A DNA stretch of 23,685 nt from a virus: the IMG/VR virus record IMGVR_UViG_3300032331_002256, positions 1 to 23,685 of that record; one strand, given 5' to 3'. Below the pieces are notes generated by a model, which saw only the letters and a list, made by a program, of their open reading frames with translations, was not told the origin of the DNA and searched no databases. The position numbers were made by a program, and so were the translations under genes. Below are positions 1 to 6,421 of this stretch, piece by piece; position 1 is the first letter of the stretch, and every line of letters begins with the position of its first letter.

Positions 1-1
1 C

Positions 2-493
2 CATCCTACTCCAGAGGAAGAAATGGTTTGGATTATGGAGAATTTGTGGGCTAATATCGGCGGAACCATTAACAGCAAGGGATACAAGGTTATCAACCCC
101 AAGGTTCGTGTGTTGTGGGGTGATGGAATTGACATTGATGGTATCAAGAAGATTCTGTATGCTGTTACCAAGGCTGGATTTGCAACTGAGAACATTGCTT
201 GTTTTGGTATGGGTGGCGGGCTGTTGCAGAAGGTGAATCGCGATACTCAGCGGTGTGCTTTCAAGAGTTCGGCACAGTATCGTGATGGCAAGTGGCACGA
301 TATTTTCAAGAATCCCAAGGATCAGAGCAAGGTATCCAAGAAGGGCAAGCTCAAGTTGACCAAGGTTGATGGCAAATTCGTCACTGTTGGTGAGAATGAT
401 CCCGGCGAGGATTATTTGAAGGTTGTGTTTACGAATGGTGTGTTGGTCAAGGAAATTGACTTTGATACCGTTCGCAAGAACGCTGCTCTGTAA
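2..493 (+). CDS. nadV: Nicotinamide phosphoribosyltransferase-like protein (NadV/NAMPT or Namat), C-terminal part
   Basis: The gene enters from the left edge; the frame is open from base 2 and codes about 163 residues to TAA. The fragment aligns by eye to the C-terminal third of NAMPT: NSKGYK, then GDGIDI, then ENIACFGMGGGLLQK followed by RD, the SKKGKL stretch, and a closing FDTVRKNA like the FDEIRKNA of animal NAMPT. The Gly-Asp, Gly-Gly and Arg of these motifs form the phosphoribosyl/nicotinamide pocket in NAMPT. The family joins nicotinamide to PRPP to give NMN; phage relatives (Namat of NARP1) instead use ADPR-pyrophosphate to give NAD+ directly, and sequence alone does not separate the two. 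Lysine is almost always AAG here (about 20 of 21), unlike the next small genes. The PRPP-synthetase-like gene at 3961 is the natural partner. Confidence 0.93.
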   Translation, partial: HPTPEEEMVWIMENLWANIGGTINSKGYKVINPKVRVLWGDGIDIDGIKKILYAVTKAGFATENIACFGMGGGLLQKVNRDTQRCAFKSSAQYRDGKWHDIFKNPKDQSKVSKKGKLKLTKVDGKFVTVGENDPGEDYLKVVFTNGVLVKEIDFDTVRKNAAL

Positions 494-537
494 TTTGAAC
501 AAAAAGGTTTGCGGTAATCCTTTTCTTAAAACCGCTC

Positions 538-566
538 TTGACTTTCTCTAAAACCGATGGTAGACT
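538..566 (+). promoter_or_regulatory. Sigma70-like promoter upstream of the 620 gene
   Basis: TTGACT (538-543), 17-base spacer containing TAAAA and ending in GG, then TAGACT (561-566). It shares the window-wide consensus. Unlike most others it leaves a leader of about 45 bases, which carries a tandem 17-base repeat, before the ATG at 620. Confidence 0.7.
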
Positions 567-583
567 GTTCACAGTTAAGATTA

Positions 584-617
584 CTAAATACTTCAAAAAT
601 CTAAATACTTCAAAAAC
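584..617 (+). repeat. Tandem 17-base duplication in a 5' leader
   Basis: Two head-to-tail copies of CTAAATACTTCAAAAA plus one variable base (T at 600, C at 617), ending 2 bases before the ATG at 620. The repeat lies between promoter and start codon, so it is within the predicted leader RNA and could affect initiation or bind a regulator. Confidence 0.85.
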
Positions 618-619
618 AT

Positions 620-970
620 ATGCCTTGCCGAGATGCCCGGGACGATCAAGCTGCCATTGACTATGCACGTAAGGATCTTCAACAAAAAAACGACGTGCTG
701 CAAAAGCGGTTGGATAACGTCACTCGTTTGCTGTGTGGTGTGATGCACGGCATCGGAGATGATGCCACAGACGAAGTGATGCGCAACGTGGGTGGTCTCA
801 AGGACTGGTGGACCGAACATCAAAGGTTGGATGCCATTCGGGAAGCCAAGGAACGTTCTGTTCAAGAACGACGTGAACGTAAACGACTCAAAGCAGAGAA
901 ACAATTGCAACTCCAGCAGACTGCTTTGTCAAAACTGAGTGATGACGAACGACGGGCACTTGGTCTCTGA
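620..970 (+). CDS. Hypothetical phage protein, charged and helical (MPCRD N-terminus)
   Basis: 116 residues. It begins MPCRDARDD, then a probable coiled coil (about 12-45, QQKNDVLQKRLDNVTRLL), a middle with LKDWWTEHQRLD, and a very basic/acidic helix (about 70-110). Small proteins starting MPC.D with LLC and a WW..H..D motif recur in large phage genomes as I recall them, but I know of no assigned function. The start follows the promoter at 538 and lacks a Shine-Dalgarno motif. The opposite-strand frame over this region is a shadow. It ends 7 bases before the next promoter, so it may be monocistronic. Confidence 0.8.
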   Translation: MPCRDARDDQAAIDYARKDLQQKNDVLQKRLDNVTRLLCGVMHGIGDDATDEVMRNVGGLKDWWTEHQRLDAIREAKERSVQERRERKRLKAEKQLQLQQTALSKLSDDERRALGL

Positions 971-976
971 AAAGTG

Positions 977-1004
977 TTGACTTTCCGTAAACCCGTGATA
1001 AACT
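977..1004 (+). promoter_or_regulatory. Promoter predicted to give a leaderless mRNA (gene at 1012)
   Basis: TTGACT (977-982), 16-base spacer with TAAACCCGTGA, TAAACT (999-1004). Only 7 bases separate the -10 from the ATG at 1012, so the expected transcription start coincides with the start codon. Confidence 0.72.
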
Positions 1005-1011
1005 AAAACAT

Positions 1012-1467
1012 ATGACAAATAACGTTCCTCAAGAAACCATCAACAGTGTACTTGTTGACATCCTCAAGGGTGCCAACGATGCAAGCAGCGAAATCTATGG
1101 TGCCAGCAAAACTGGCATTGTGAAGGCAGTTGATTTTGCACAAGAACAAGCTCCGTTGGTTGTACAAGAATTTCTGACGTGGAAGTTTGCCCAAAGCGTA
1201 ATCTACGTAATTATTGCACTGATTTCTATCGGAGTTCTTGCATGGATTTTTGCACAGTCTCGTAAATGGGCATCTGAAAACAACGATGGTTCTGAAATAT
1301 TTGGTTGGTTTGGTATGTCTATTTCTTTGTTTGCCAGCGTGGCAGTGGTGTTTTCTGTGCTTGTTCCCAACGTCGAACAAATGGTGAAGGTCAAGGTGGC
1401 TCCCCGTGTTTTCATCATTGAATGGGTGAGCGATCAGGTTAATCCTCCCAAGCATCACAACCGATAA
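1012..1467 (+). CDS. Two-TM membrane protein, possibly holin-like
   Basis: 151 residues. An amphipathic N-terminal region (1-60, including APLVVQEFLTWKFAQ) precedes a hydrophobic segment at about 62-81 (SVIYVIIALISIGVLAWIF) and a second at about 97-118 (FGMSISLFASVAVVFSVLV); the C-terminus is short and hydrophilic. The layout and length resemble small phage holins or envelope proteins, but no family-specific motif is visible and no endolysin is next to it, so holin is only a suggestion. It sits directly behind its own promoter and has no room for a ribosome binding site. Confidence 0.75.
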   Translation: MTNNVPQETINSVLVDILKGANDASSEIYGASKTGIVKAVDFAQEQAPLVVQEFLTWKFAQSVIYVIIALISIGVLAWIFAQSRKWASENNDGSEIFGWFGMSISLFASVAVVFSVLVPNVEQMVKVKVAPRVFIIEWVSDQVNPPKHHNR

Positions 1468-1498
1468 ATTGTATAACAATCAGTCACAAACCTACTAC

Positions 1499-1517
1499 AT
1501 TATTAACACACCTATGA
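1499..1517 (+). repeat. 19-base direct repeat spanning a start codon (copy 1)
   Basis: The sequence ATTATTAACACACCTATGA is identical at 1499-1517 and 1696-1714. In both copies the ATG is the start codon of a gene (1514 and 1711). The repeat holds no Shine-Dalgarno sequence, so it may be a duplicated initiation region. Confidence 0.85.
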
Positions 1518-1714
1518 CAAGAGACAATTTAACAAAACTTAACGGAATACTTGATTATCTTACCAATTTAGAGATTGATATTGTCAATAATCGCGTTTGC
1601 GTCAACTGGCACACGCAAATCAAGCAAAAAGATTGGTCCAACGTGTTGTATTTGGCAAATTTAGAAATAAACGAAATTTATCAATCCGAAAAAAAATTAT
1701 TAACACACCTATGA
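1514..1714 (+). CDS. Hypothetical small protein
   Basis: 66 residues from ATG 1514. The frame also opens at TTG 1469, but the ATG inside the repeated initiation sequence is preferred because the same sequence precedes the next gene. The content is mixed hydrophilic: DNLTKLNGILDYLTNLEIDI, a VNW motif and KDWSNVLYLANLEI. It reads like a small alpha/beta domain; no family recognised. The TGA overlaps the next ATG as ATGA. Confidence 0.65.
   Translation: MTRDNLTKLNGILDYLTNLEIDIVNNRVCVNWHTQIKQKDWSNVLYLANLEINEIYQSEKKLLTHL
1696..1714 (+). repeat. 19-base direct repeat spanning a start codon (copy 2)
   Basis: Exact second copy of 1499-1517. Here it also contains the stop of the 1514 gene, joined to the ATG at 1711. 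Confidence 0.85.
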
Positions 1715-2073
1715 TAAACAACGATGTCACAGAAACGACGACAATTGAACGTACATATTGGTACGATATCAATGGCAAAATGGTTCCTGATCATGAGAAC
1801 ATGGCAGCATATCTACTGGATGAATGCATATTGGGCGTAACCTCGGCAGTTAACAGACACAATGATAAAGAATGTTTGGGATTGTGTATAAATATAAATG
1901 ATTATTTTGGACCCGGTTCAGATGCTGAATCTGTAACCTACGATGAATTGCCAATTTTGTATGAATTGTATAAACAACAAAAGTATGATGGTGTTGCACA
2001 ATTTGTAGCCGATAAACGAGGCGTCCCAAACAAACACTGGAGGGAAACATATTATGATGATCAACAAAGGTAA
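1711..2073 (+). CDS. Hypothetical protein
   Basis: 120 residues from the ATG that overlaps the previous stop. An upstream in-frame start at 1597 would run through the neighbouring gene and is rejected. The N-terminus has ETTTIERTYWYDINGKMVPDH; the rest is acidic (DYFGPGSDAES, YDELPILYELYKQQKYDGVAQF). Soluble, with no membrane segment and no recognised domain. It overlaps the next gene (2054) by 20 bases, which argues for translational coupling. Confidence 0.65.
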   Translation: MINNDVTETTTIERTYWYDINGKMVPDHENMAAYLLDECILGVTSAVNRHNDKECLGLCININDYFGPGSDAESVTYDELPILYELYKQQKYDGVAQFVADKRGVPNKHWRETYYDDQQR

Positions 2074-2272
2074 ACACCTATACAAAATCATTCCGTTTTG
2101 GATGAAAAAAGAACGTACAAAACCCGATCCATCACCTGAAAAAGAAATTAAAGACGTAGTTGAAGAAAAACCTTGGATCAATCAAGACGTTAAATGGAGT
2201 TTCAGTCTATCAATGCCACGATGGATGTGGATTCTGATATATCTGTTTATTCTGTATATGCTTTGGATTTAA
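2054..2272 (+). CDS. Small C-tail-anchored membrane protein
   Basis: 72 residues. A basic start (INKGKHLYK) and a Pro/Glu/Lys-rich middle (DPSPEKEIKDVVEEKPW) lead to a single hydrophobic C-terminal helix at about 54-72 (RWMWILIYLFILYMLWI), so the bulk should be cytoplasmic with a tail anchor. GGAGGG at 2039-2044 lies about 10 bases before the ATG and is one of the few Shine-Dalgarno-like sites in the window; a second in-frame ATG follows immediately. Function unknown. Confidence 0.65.
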   Translation: MMINKGKHLYKIIPFWMKKERTKPDPSPEKEIKDVVEEKPWINQDVKWSFSLSMPRWMWILIYLFILYMLWI

Positions 2273-2276
2273 TAAT

Positions 2277-2735
2277 ATGGCAAAAAGTAATCATTATCTT
2301 AATTCAAATGGTGAACAAATTGATTTCACTGTTCACGTAACCACCCGCCCAAATCTACGGGATGGCATTGGTGAAATGTTGATGTATCGTGGAAAAAACA
2401 TTCTTGAAATTATGTTTGACAAATGCATTGTTGATCCCACGGTGACTTGTTTTGATATGGAATATCCAGAACGGTGGGCAAACATTCTGGAGCTTCGTGC
2501 TATTTCAACTCGTATGCTTATATGTTTTCCTAATTTGAAGCAAGCCTACATCAAGACTCATTCAGTATACATTATTCAGTGTGTTAACAGAGAACATATT
2601 GGTATTTGTGATGACGCCAGCAAGTATCCAGAAAAGGATTATGCTGATCTCAACACTCGTTATTGTGATGGCCCAGACAAACTCACCGGACTATGGTCAA
2701 TGACACCTTCCGATGGATTCAAGAAAATTGCATGA
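2277..2735 (+). CDS. Hypothetical protein
   Basis: 152 residues, soluble, with no membrane segment. Notable stretches are IDFTVHVTTRPNLRDGIGEML, ICFPNLKQAYIKTHSVYIIQC and DGPDKLTGLWSMTPSDGF. It contains several cysteines, but no clear zinc-binding spacing. The TGA overlaps the ATG of the PTH2 gene (ATGA at 2732), so the two are probably translated together. No family recognised. Confidence 0.7.
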   Translation: MAKSNHYLNSNGEQIDFTVHVTTRPNLRDGIGEMLMYRGKNILEIMFDKCIVDPTVTCFDMEYPERWANILELRAISTRMLICFPNLKQAYIKTHSVYIIQCVNREHIGICDDASKYPEKDYADLNTRYCDGPDKLTGLWSMTPSDGFKKIA

Positions 2736-3145
2736 ACAAAGCCAAACAAGTTATCGTAATTCGGACTGACCTAAAAAACCATCAAGGTCAAAAAGTTCGT
2801 ACCGGCAAACTTATTGCACAAGCATGTCACGCTAGCATTGCATTTCTCACCAATCGGATGAAGAAAAACATTTCTAATCCAGAAGCGTTGTGGTGGGTCA
2901 ACTTGAGTCAAGCCGAAAAAGAATGGATCAACGGTTCATTTTTCAAAGTTGTGGTAGGAGTTAACAGCGAAAAAGAACTGCTTGACATTTTGGAAAAAGC
3001 CCGTAGTATGAATGTAGAGGCTCAGTTGATTACTGACCAAGGTCACACCGAGTTTAATGGTGTGCCTACCAACACTTGTCTAGCGTTGGGACCAGATTAC
3101 AGTGACAAAATTGACCTCATAACTGGAAACCTAAAACTATTGTAA
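2732..3145 (+). CDS. Peptidyl-tRNA hydrolase, PTH2 type
   Basis: 137 residues, the normal size of a PTH2 domain. The enzyme cleaves the ester between tRNA and peptide on peptidyl-tRNAs dropped by stalled ribosomes, recycling tRNA. The order of motifs matches archaeal/eukaryotic Pth2: VIRTDLK, GKLIAQACHAS (about 25-35, the Lys and His of the active-site loop), FKVVVGV, LITDQGHTEF (about 99-108), LALGPDYSDKIDLITGNLKL to the end. A longer in-frame start at 2693 would overlap the upstream gene by 43 bases; ATG 2732 begins just before the first strand and is chosen. PTH2 is mainly archaeal/eukaryotic but occurs in large phages; here it may keep tRNAs usable during infection. Confidence 0.93.
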   Translation: MNKAKQVIVIRTDLKNHQGQKVRTGKLIAQACHASIAFLTNRMKKNISNPEALWWVNLSQAEKEWINGSFFKVVVGVNSEKELLDILEKARSMNVEAQLITDQGHTEFNGVPTNTCLALGPDYSDKIDLITGNLKLL

Positions 3146-3149
3146 ATAT

Positions 3150-3374
3150 ATGAAATACGTTCTGATTGGACTTGGCGCTGTTGTTGGTGGTGTTGCTCTG
3201 ATTATCGGACTCAGTGCACTGTTTGCACTTCCCGTGATGTGGCTTTGGAACTATGTGGTTCCATTTCAGTTTGGTCTCAAGGAGATTGATTTTCTTCATG
3301 CTTGGGCATTGAACGTGTTGTGTGGCTTTATTTTCAAGAGCGGTTCAATCAATACTTCTAATAAGAAGGACTAA
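3150..3374 (+). CDS. Small two-TM membrane protein
   Basis: 74 residues. TM1 is at about 3-27 (YVLIGLGAVVGGVALIIGL...), running into MWLWNYVVPFQFGL; a second hydrophobic stretch is at about 47-62 (FLHAWALNVLCGFIF). The pattern LWN.-VP-FGL-I.F..A..L..L is common in small membrane proteins of large phages and of some bacteria, with no known role. It starts 4 bases after PTH2 and has no Shine-Dalgarno motif. Confidence 0.75.
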   Translation: MKYVLIGLGAVVGGVALIIGLSALFALPVMWLWNYVVPFQFGLKEIDFLHAWALNVLCGFIFKSGSINTSNKKD

Positions 3375-3399
3375 TAAAAAGACTTCTCCGATACACACT

Positions 3400-3567
3400 A
3401 TGAAATTTATCAATTTTTGGCCTGTATACTTTTTTGCAGCGGCGTATCTGCTAAATGTGTATATGTATGGAAAAAAGGAAGCTAATCAAATAAACCTTTT
3501 TATGCTTCCTATTATGATGTTCTTCGGAGTTATTATTTGTTTTTTGTGTGTTATTGCGCCACGATAA
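3400..3567 (+). CDS. Small two-TM membrane protein
   Basis: 55 residues from ATG 3400 (MKFINFWPVYFFAAAYLLNV); the frame is open further upstream but overlaps the preceding gene. Two hydrophobic segments, about 6-21 and 33-52 (MLPIMMFFGVIICFLCVI), are joined by the short polar linker YGKKEANQ, giving a hairpin in the membrane. No family recognised. It is the last gene before the promoter at 3585. Confidence 0.6.
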   Translation: MKFINFWPVYFFAAAYLLNVYMYGKKEANQINLFMLPIMMFFGVIICFLCVIAPR

Positions 3568-3584
3568 CCAATTCAAAAAAAAGA

Positions 3585-3611
3585 TTGACAACTTAAAAAA
3601 GCTGCTAGACT
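3585..3611 (+). promoter_or_regulatory. Promoter predicted to give a leaderless mRNA (mini-ORF 3618)
   Basis: TTGACA (3585-3590), 15-base spacer (short), TAGACT (3606-3611), then GTTAAC and ATG at 3618. The same TAnnnT-GTTAAC-ATG arrangement is seen at 19697-19711. Confidence 0.65.
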
Positions 3612-3617
3612 GTTAAC

Positions 3618-3674
3618 ATGATTACATTTATTTCATACTTCATCGTTCCAACTGCCTCGTTAAACCAATCATAA
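3618..3674 (+). CDS. Possible 18-residue leader peptide
   Basis: ATG to TAA encodes MITFISYFIVPTASLNQS. The ATG is exactly where the promoter at 3585 predicts the transcript start, and the stop lies 3 bases before the next gene (3678). It may be a real micro-protein with a hydrophobic first half, or a leaderless initiation device feeding ribosomes to the 3678 gene by reinitiation. Too short to judge from coding content. Confidence 0.4.
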   Translation: MITFISYFIVPTASLNQS

Positions 3675-3677
3675 GTT

Positions 3678-3956
3678 ATGGATGCATATCAGTTATTCAA
3701 ATCAACTGAAGGTCTTTCTGAAAAAGAACGCACCCGTAAGTTGTACGAACATCAGATCGTGAAATACGAAGGCGAAGTCAAAGGTTTTCAAATCATGATC
3801 CGACGTGAAGAATTGAGTGAACACCATTGGCGAACCAAACGAGACAACATCGATAATTTGAAATCTGAATTGCATAAAGCCAGATACAATTTAACACGCA
3901 CCAAAACATTGTTGTCTAACCTTGACAAACCACCGGTTTTGAATTATAGTATTTGA
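3678..3956 (+). CDS. Hypothetical coiled-coil protein
   Basis: 92 residues, strongly charged and helical: SEKERTRKLYEHQIVKYEGE, RREELSEHHW and NIDNLKSELHKARYNLTRT suggest a two-helix coiled coil spanning about 14-80. No family recognised. Lysine codons are nearly all AAA, in contrast to the prs-like gene that begins 4 bases after its stop. Probably in one transcript with the mini-ORF upstream and the synthetase downstream. Confidence 0.75.
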   Translation: MDAYQLFKSTEGLSEKERTRKLYEHQIVKYEGEVKGFQIMIRREELSEHHWRTKRDNIDNLKSELHKARYNLTRTKTLLSNLDKPPVLNYSI

Positions 3957-3960
3957 ACAT

Positions 3961-4941
3961 ATGAGCAACCTAAAAATCTTTAGCGGAACCAGCAATCTTC
4001 CTCTCGCACAACGAGTTGCAGACAATCTGTTCACCAAGTTGGGTGAGATTTATCATCACAACTTTCCAAGTGGTGAATCATACTGCCAGTTCAAGGAAAA
4101 CATTCGTGGCAGCGACGTGTTCCTCATTCAGGGAATCACTCAACCAGCCAACGAAAACCTGATGCAACTGTTGGTCATGGCAGACGCAGCTCGTCGTGCC
4201 AGTGCTGATCGTATCACCGCTGTTGTTCCTTATTTTGGTTATGCCCGGCAGGACCGTAAGGACAAGAGCAGGGTGCCGATTACTGCTAAGCTCGTATTGG
4301 ACCTGTTTGAGGCCAGTGGTATTGACCGAGTGGTGACGATGGATTTGCACTCCCCTCAGGTTGGTGGATTCACCAATCTGCCGTTTGACCATTTGACGTT
4401 TGAGCCTGTGTTGGTTGAATATATTCAATCTTCTCAATCTGATGTCAAGAATGTCATTATCATGGCTCCTGACGTTGGTGCTGTAAAACGAGCCGAAAAG
4501 TATGCTTCCTATTTGAAGTGTGACTTTGGATTCATTTCAAAGAAACGTGTGGGTGATGACAAAGTTGAATTGCAAAGCATTTCAGGTGATGTATCTGGCA
4601 AGACGGTGTTTATCATTGATGACCTAACAGAATCGTGTGGCACCCTCATCCAGGCCGCTGACGCATGCAAGAAGAACGGTGCAACCAAGGTGGTTTGTGC
4701 TGTGACGCATGGATGTTTCACTGACACTGGCATGGAACGTCTTTCCAACGCTATGCCCCGACCCAATGTGATTGAACAAAATGCATCCATTGATGAATTT
4801 GTACATAGTTCCACGGTGAATCACTGGTGGAAATTGGCTTACAAGCCGGCCAACATCAAGTCATTGGACGTTAGCAATTTGTTTGCCAAGGCCATCAACA
4901 GCATTCACAACAATGAAAGTGTCAGCGAACTGTTTGTGTGA
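3961..4941 (+). CDS. prs: Ribose-phosphate pyrophosphokinase-like enzyme (Prs or ADPR-PP synthetase Adps)
   Basis: 326 residues, close to full-length PRPP synthetases (about 310-320). Motifs in order: FPSGESYCQF (35-44), VVPYFGYARQDRK (88-100, ATP-binding flap), RVPITAKL, MDLHSPQVGGF (127-137), APDVGAVKRA, and the PRPP loop IIDDLTESCGTL (218-229). PRPP synthetase transfers pyrophosphate from ATP to ribose-5-phosphate; the phage NARP1 member Adps transfers it to ADP-ribose instead. Deviations from the usual housekeeping motifs are GG where QG is normal after DLH..Q, and ES where DT is normal in the loop. With the NAMPT-type gene upstream, NAD+ synthesis during infection is the likely role. Lysine is mainly AAG (about 16 of 21). 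Confidence 0.93.
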   Translation: MSNLKIFSGTSNLPLAQRVADNLFTKLGEIYHHNFPSGESYCQFKENIRGSDVFLIQGITQPANENLMQLLVMADAARRASADRITAVVPYFGYARQDRKDKSRVPITAKLVLDLFEASGIDRVVTMDLHSPQVGGFTNLPFDHLTFEPVLVEYIQSSQSDVKNVIIMAPDVGAVKRAEKYASYLKCDFGFISKKRVGDDKVELQSISGDVSGKTVFIIDDLTESCGTLIQAADACKKNGATKVVCAVTHGCFTDTGMERLSNAMPRPNVIEQNASIDEFVHSSTVNHWWKLAYKPANIKSLDVSNLFAKAINSIHNNESVSELFV

Positions 4942-4977
4942 GTGATATCAAAAATAAAATTCCAAAAATAAGTAAAT

Positions 4978-5196
4978 ATGAACACAAAATATTTAAGTAT
5001 CTATCCTACATGGCATTGCAGAAAAGCTGGGGGATTATTTGTTGGAATCAGATGTCAATTTCCAGCGAGAATCTATGATAGTGAATCATTTGCCGCTAAA
5101 CATACATACACCTGTTTACGCTTGACTTTTGGATTAATTGTGTGTAGTATCAATCTAGATATAAAATACAATTACATAAAAACACTTCCTCAGTAA
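4978..5196 (+). CDS. Hypothetical small protein
   Basis: 72 residues beginning MNTKYLSIYPTWHCRKAGG, with a moderately hydrophobic C-terminal half (LRLTFGLIVCSINLDIKY) that reads as beta strands rather than a membrane helix. No family recognised. It follows the prs-like gene after 36 AT-rich bases without a visible promoter or terminator, and ends 4 bases before the next gene. Confidence 0.55.
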   Translation: MNTKYLSIYPTWHCRKAGGLFVGIRCQFPARIYDSESFAAKHTYTCLRLTFGLIVCSINLDIKYNYIKTLPQ

Positions 5197-5200
5197 GAAT

Positions 5201-5443
5201 ATGACATCCAGAGACTTCTGTTATTGGTTGCAAGGTTATTTTGAGATTGCCAGTCTTGCTGATTCATCAAACGGACAAATCACGACGGCACAATCAGATA
5301 TGATTAAACGACATTTGAACATGGTGTTCGTCCATGAAATCGACCCAATCATAGACCAAGGAGATCCAGCCACGCAAAGTCTACTTGACCAAGTACATAA
5401 CGGCACAACTCTACTTAATAGACCCGAAGGAGCAAGGTGCTGA
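5201..5443 (+). CDS. Conserved phage hypothetical (MTSRDFCYWLQGYFEI family)
   Basis: 80 residues. The N-terminus MTSRDFCYWLQGYFEI and the later QSDMIKRHLNMVFVHEIDP match, from memory, a small family of unknown function frequent in T4-like and other large phages. It looks like a three-helix soluble domain. It is followed immediately by the Nudix gene (1 base gap). Confidence 0.75.
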   Translation: MTSRDFCYWLQGYFEIASLADSSNGQITTAQSDMIKRHLNMVFVHEIDPIIDQGDPATQSLLDQVHNGTTLLNRPEGARC

Positions 5444-5444
5444 T

Positions 5445-5876
5445 ATGAATACTACAAAAATTAAAACTGGTGTGGCGTGTGTATTGATTGACGGTTGGGA
5501 ATATCCAAATGTTGGAAAACCCATTTGGTTGAGTCAGCGACTCGGTTCGTATCAAACTGGCAAATATGCATGTCCCGGGGGTATGGTTGATGATACGGAT
5601 GAAAGTGATGTACATGCAATTCAACGTGAAGTATTGGAAGAAACGGGTATTCATATCACAGATTTGACACGATTCAAACGAAGCATTGTGTCAAATCATC
5701 CAGGCGGCAAAAGTGATGTTACTCAATGGTTTAGTTTACAACTGGACAAGGAGTTGGAAGAGACTCCAAGAGACACCGAACCCCACAAACATTCTCCTTG
5801 GACACTGTATACGTTGGAAGATGCTAAGAATCTGCCGTTAATGGTAAGCACCCGTGACGTTTTGAACACACTATGA
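5445..5876 (+). CDS. Nudix hydrolase
   Basis: 143 residues from ATG 5445, one base after the previous stop; an upstream in-frame ATG (5385) would overlap that gene. Nudix enzymes split nucleoside diphosphates linked to another moiety. The Nudix box is at about 45-69: PGGMVDD, DESD, then REVLEETGI with the metal-binding Glu residues. There is one residue more than usual between the Gly and the first Glu. A strand with QWFSLQL and a PHKHSPWTLYTLED segment complete the fold. The substrate cannot be read from sequence; ADP-ribose, NAD(H), oxidised or modified dNTPs are all possible, and the NAD genes make the first two attractive. Confidence 0.9.
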   Translation: MNTTKIKTGVACVLIDGWEYPNVGKPIWLSQRLGSYQTGKYACPGGMVDDTDESDVHAIQREVLEETGIHITDLTRFKRSIVSNHPGGKSDVTQWFSLQLDKELEETPRDTEPHKHSPWTLYTLEDAKNLPLMVSTRDVLNTL

Positions 5877-6421
5877 AAATTCTAAAATACATTTATGATG
5901 TTGTGAAGCGGGCCAATGATGTTGAATCGACTAAAAATCACACCGTTGAATATCTAAATTCAGCGATCAAATTCTTTGAAGATCAGTATAAATGTAAAGT
6001 CAATTGTGACATCAAGTATCACGATTACCAGTCTCTTTTTTTCAAAGGCGTATATTCTCCTGATGAAAACACCATTGACATTTATGGATTGTCGGTGTAT
6101 GATGAGAAACAACTTGTTACAACCCTGTTTCATGAGCTTGTTCACTATTGGCAACACAAAGTTGTTAAAACGTTACACTCCATACCACTGTCAGAGTTTG
6201 GCATTCCTGAATTTTGCCAAAGTTATGGTGGGTATAGCCGTAGTAAAATCAACAACTATCGTGATGTTTTGATTTTATTCAATGGTATTGATACTACTCG
6301 TATACCATACGAAGACAAACCGCATGAAATTGAAGCACGTGAACTGTCGGAAAAATTGAATGAAGAATTTGAAAGACCCACAATAATTTATGAAAGAAAT
6401 CTATTTAGTAACGCAAGGTAG
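5873..6421 (+). CDS. Putative zinc metallopeptidase (HExxH)
   Basis: 182 residues; the ATG overlaps the Nudix stop (ATGA). The HExxH zinc site is at 87-91 in LFHELVHYWQH, and a downstream KPHEIEARELSEKL (149-162) offers the third ligand, an arrangement seen in small phage/bacterial metallopeptidase-like proteins. The N-terminal part includes a strand (NTIDIYGLSVYDE) before the zinc helix. It is related in layout to SprT-type or IrrE-type domains but I cannot name the family. Possible roles are cleavage of a host regulator or of DNA-crosslinked proteins. The next gene starts inside its last 32 bases. Confidence 0.75.
   Translation: MKILKYIYDVVKRANDVESTKNHTVEYLNSAIKFFEDQYKCKVNCDIKYHDYQSLFFKGVYSPDENTIDIYGLSVYDEKQLVTTLFHELVHYWQHKVVKTLHSIPLSEFGIPEFCQSYGGYSRSKINNYRDVLILFNGIDTTRIPYEDKPHEIEARELSEKLNEEFERPTIIYERNLFSNAR

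Noticed and set aside
507-531. AAAAGG...CCTTTT as a terminator after the NAMPT gene
   Set aside because: Only 6 A/T-rich pairs around a long loop; too weak to call.
593-910. Minus-strand frame opposite the 620 gene
   Set aside because: No promoter or family, and it overlaps a plus-strand gene that follows a clear promoter.
4078-4824. Minus-strand frames inside the prs-like gene
   Set aside because: Antisense shadows of a well-conserved enzyme.
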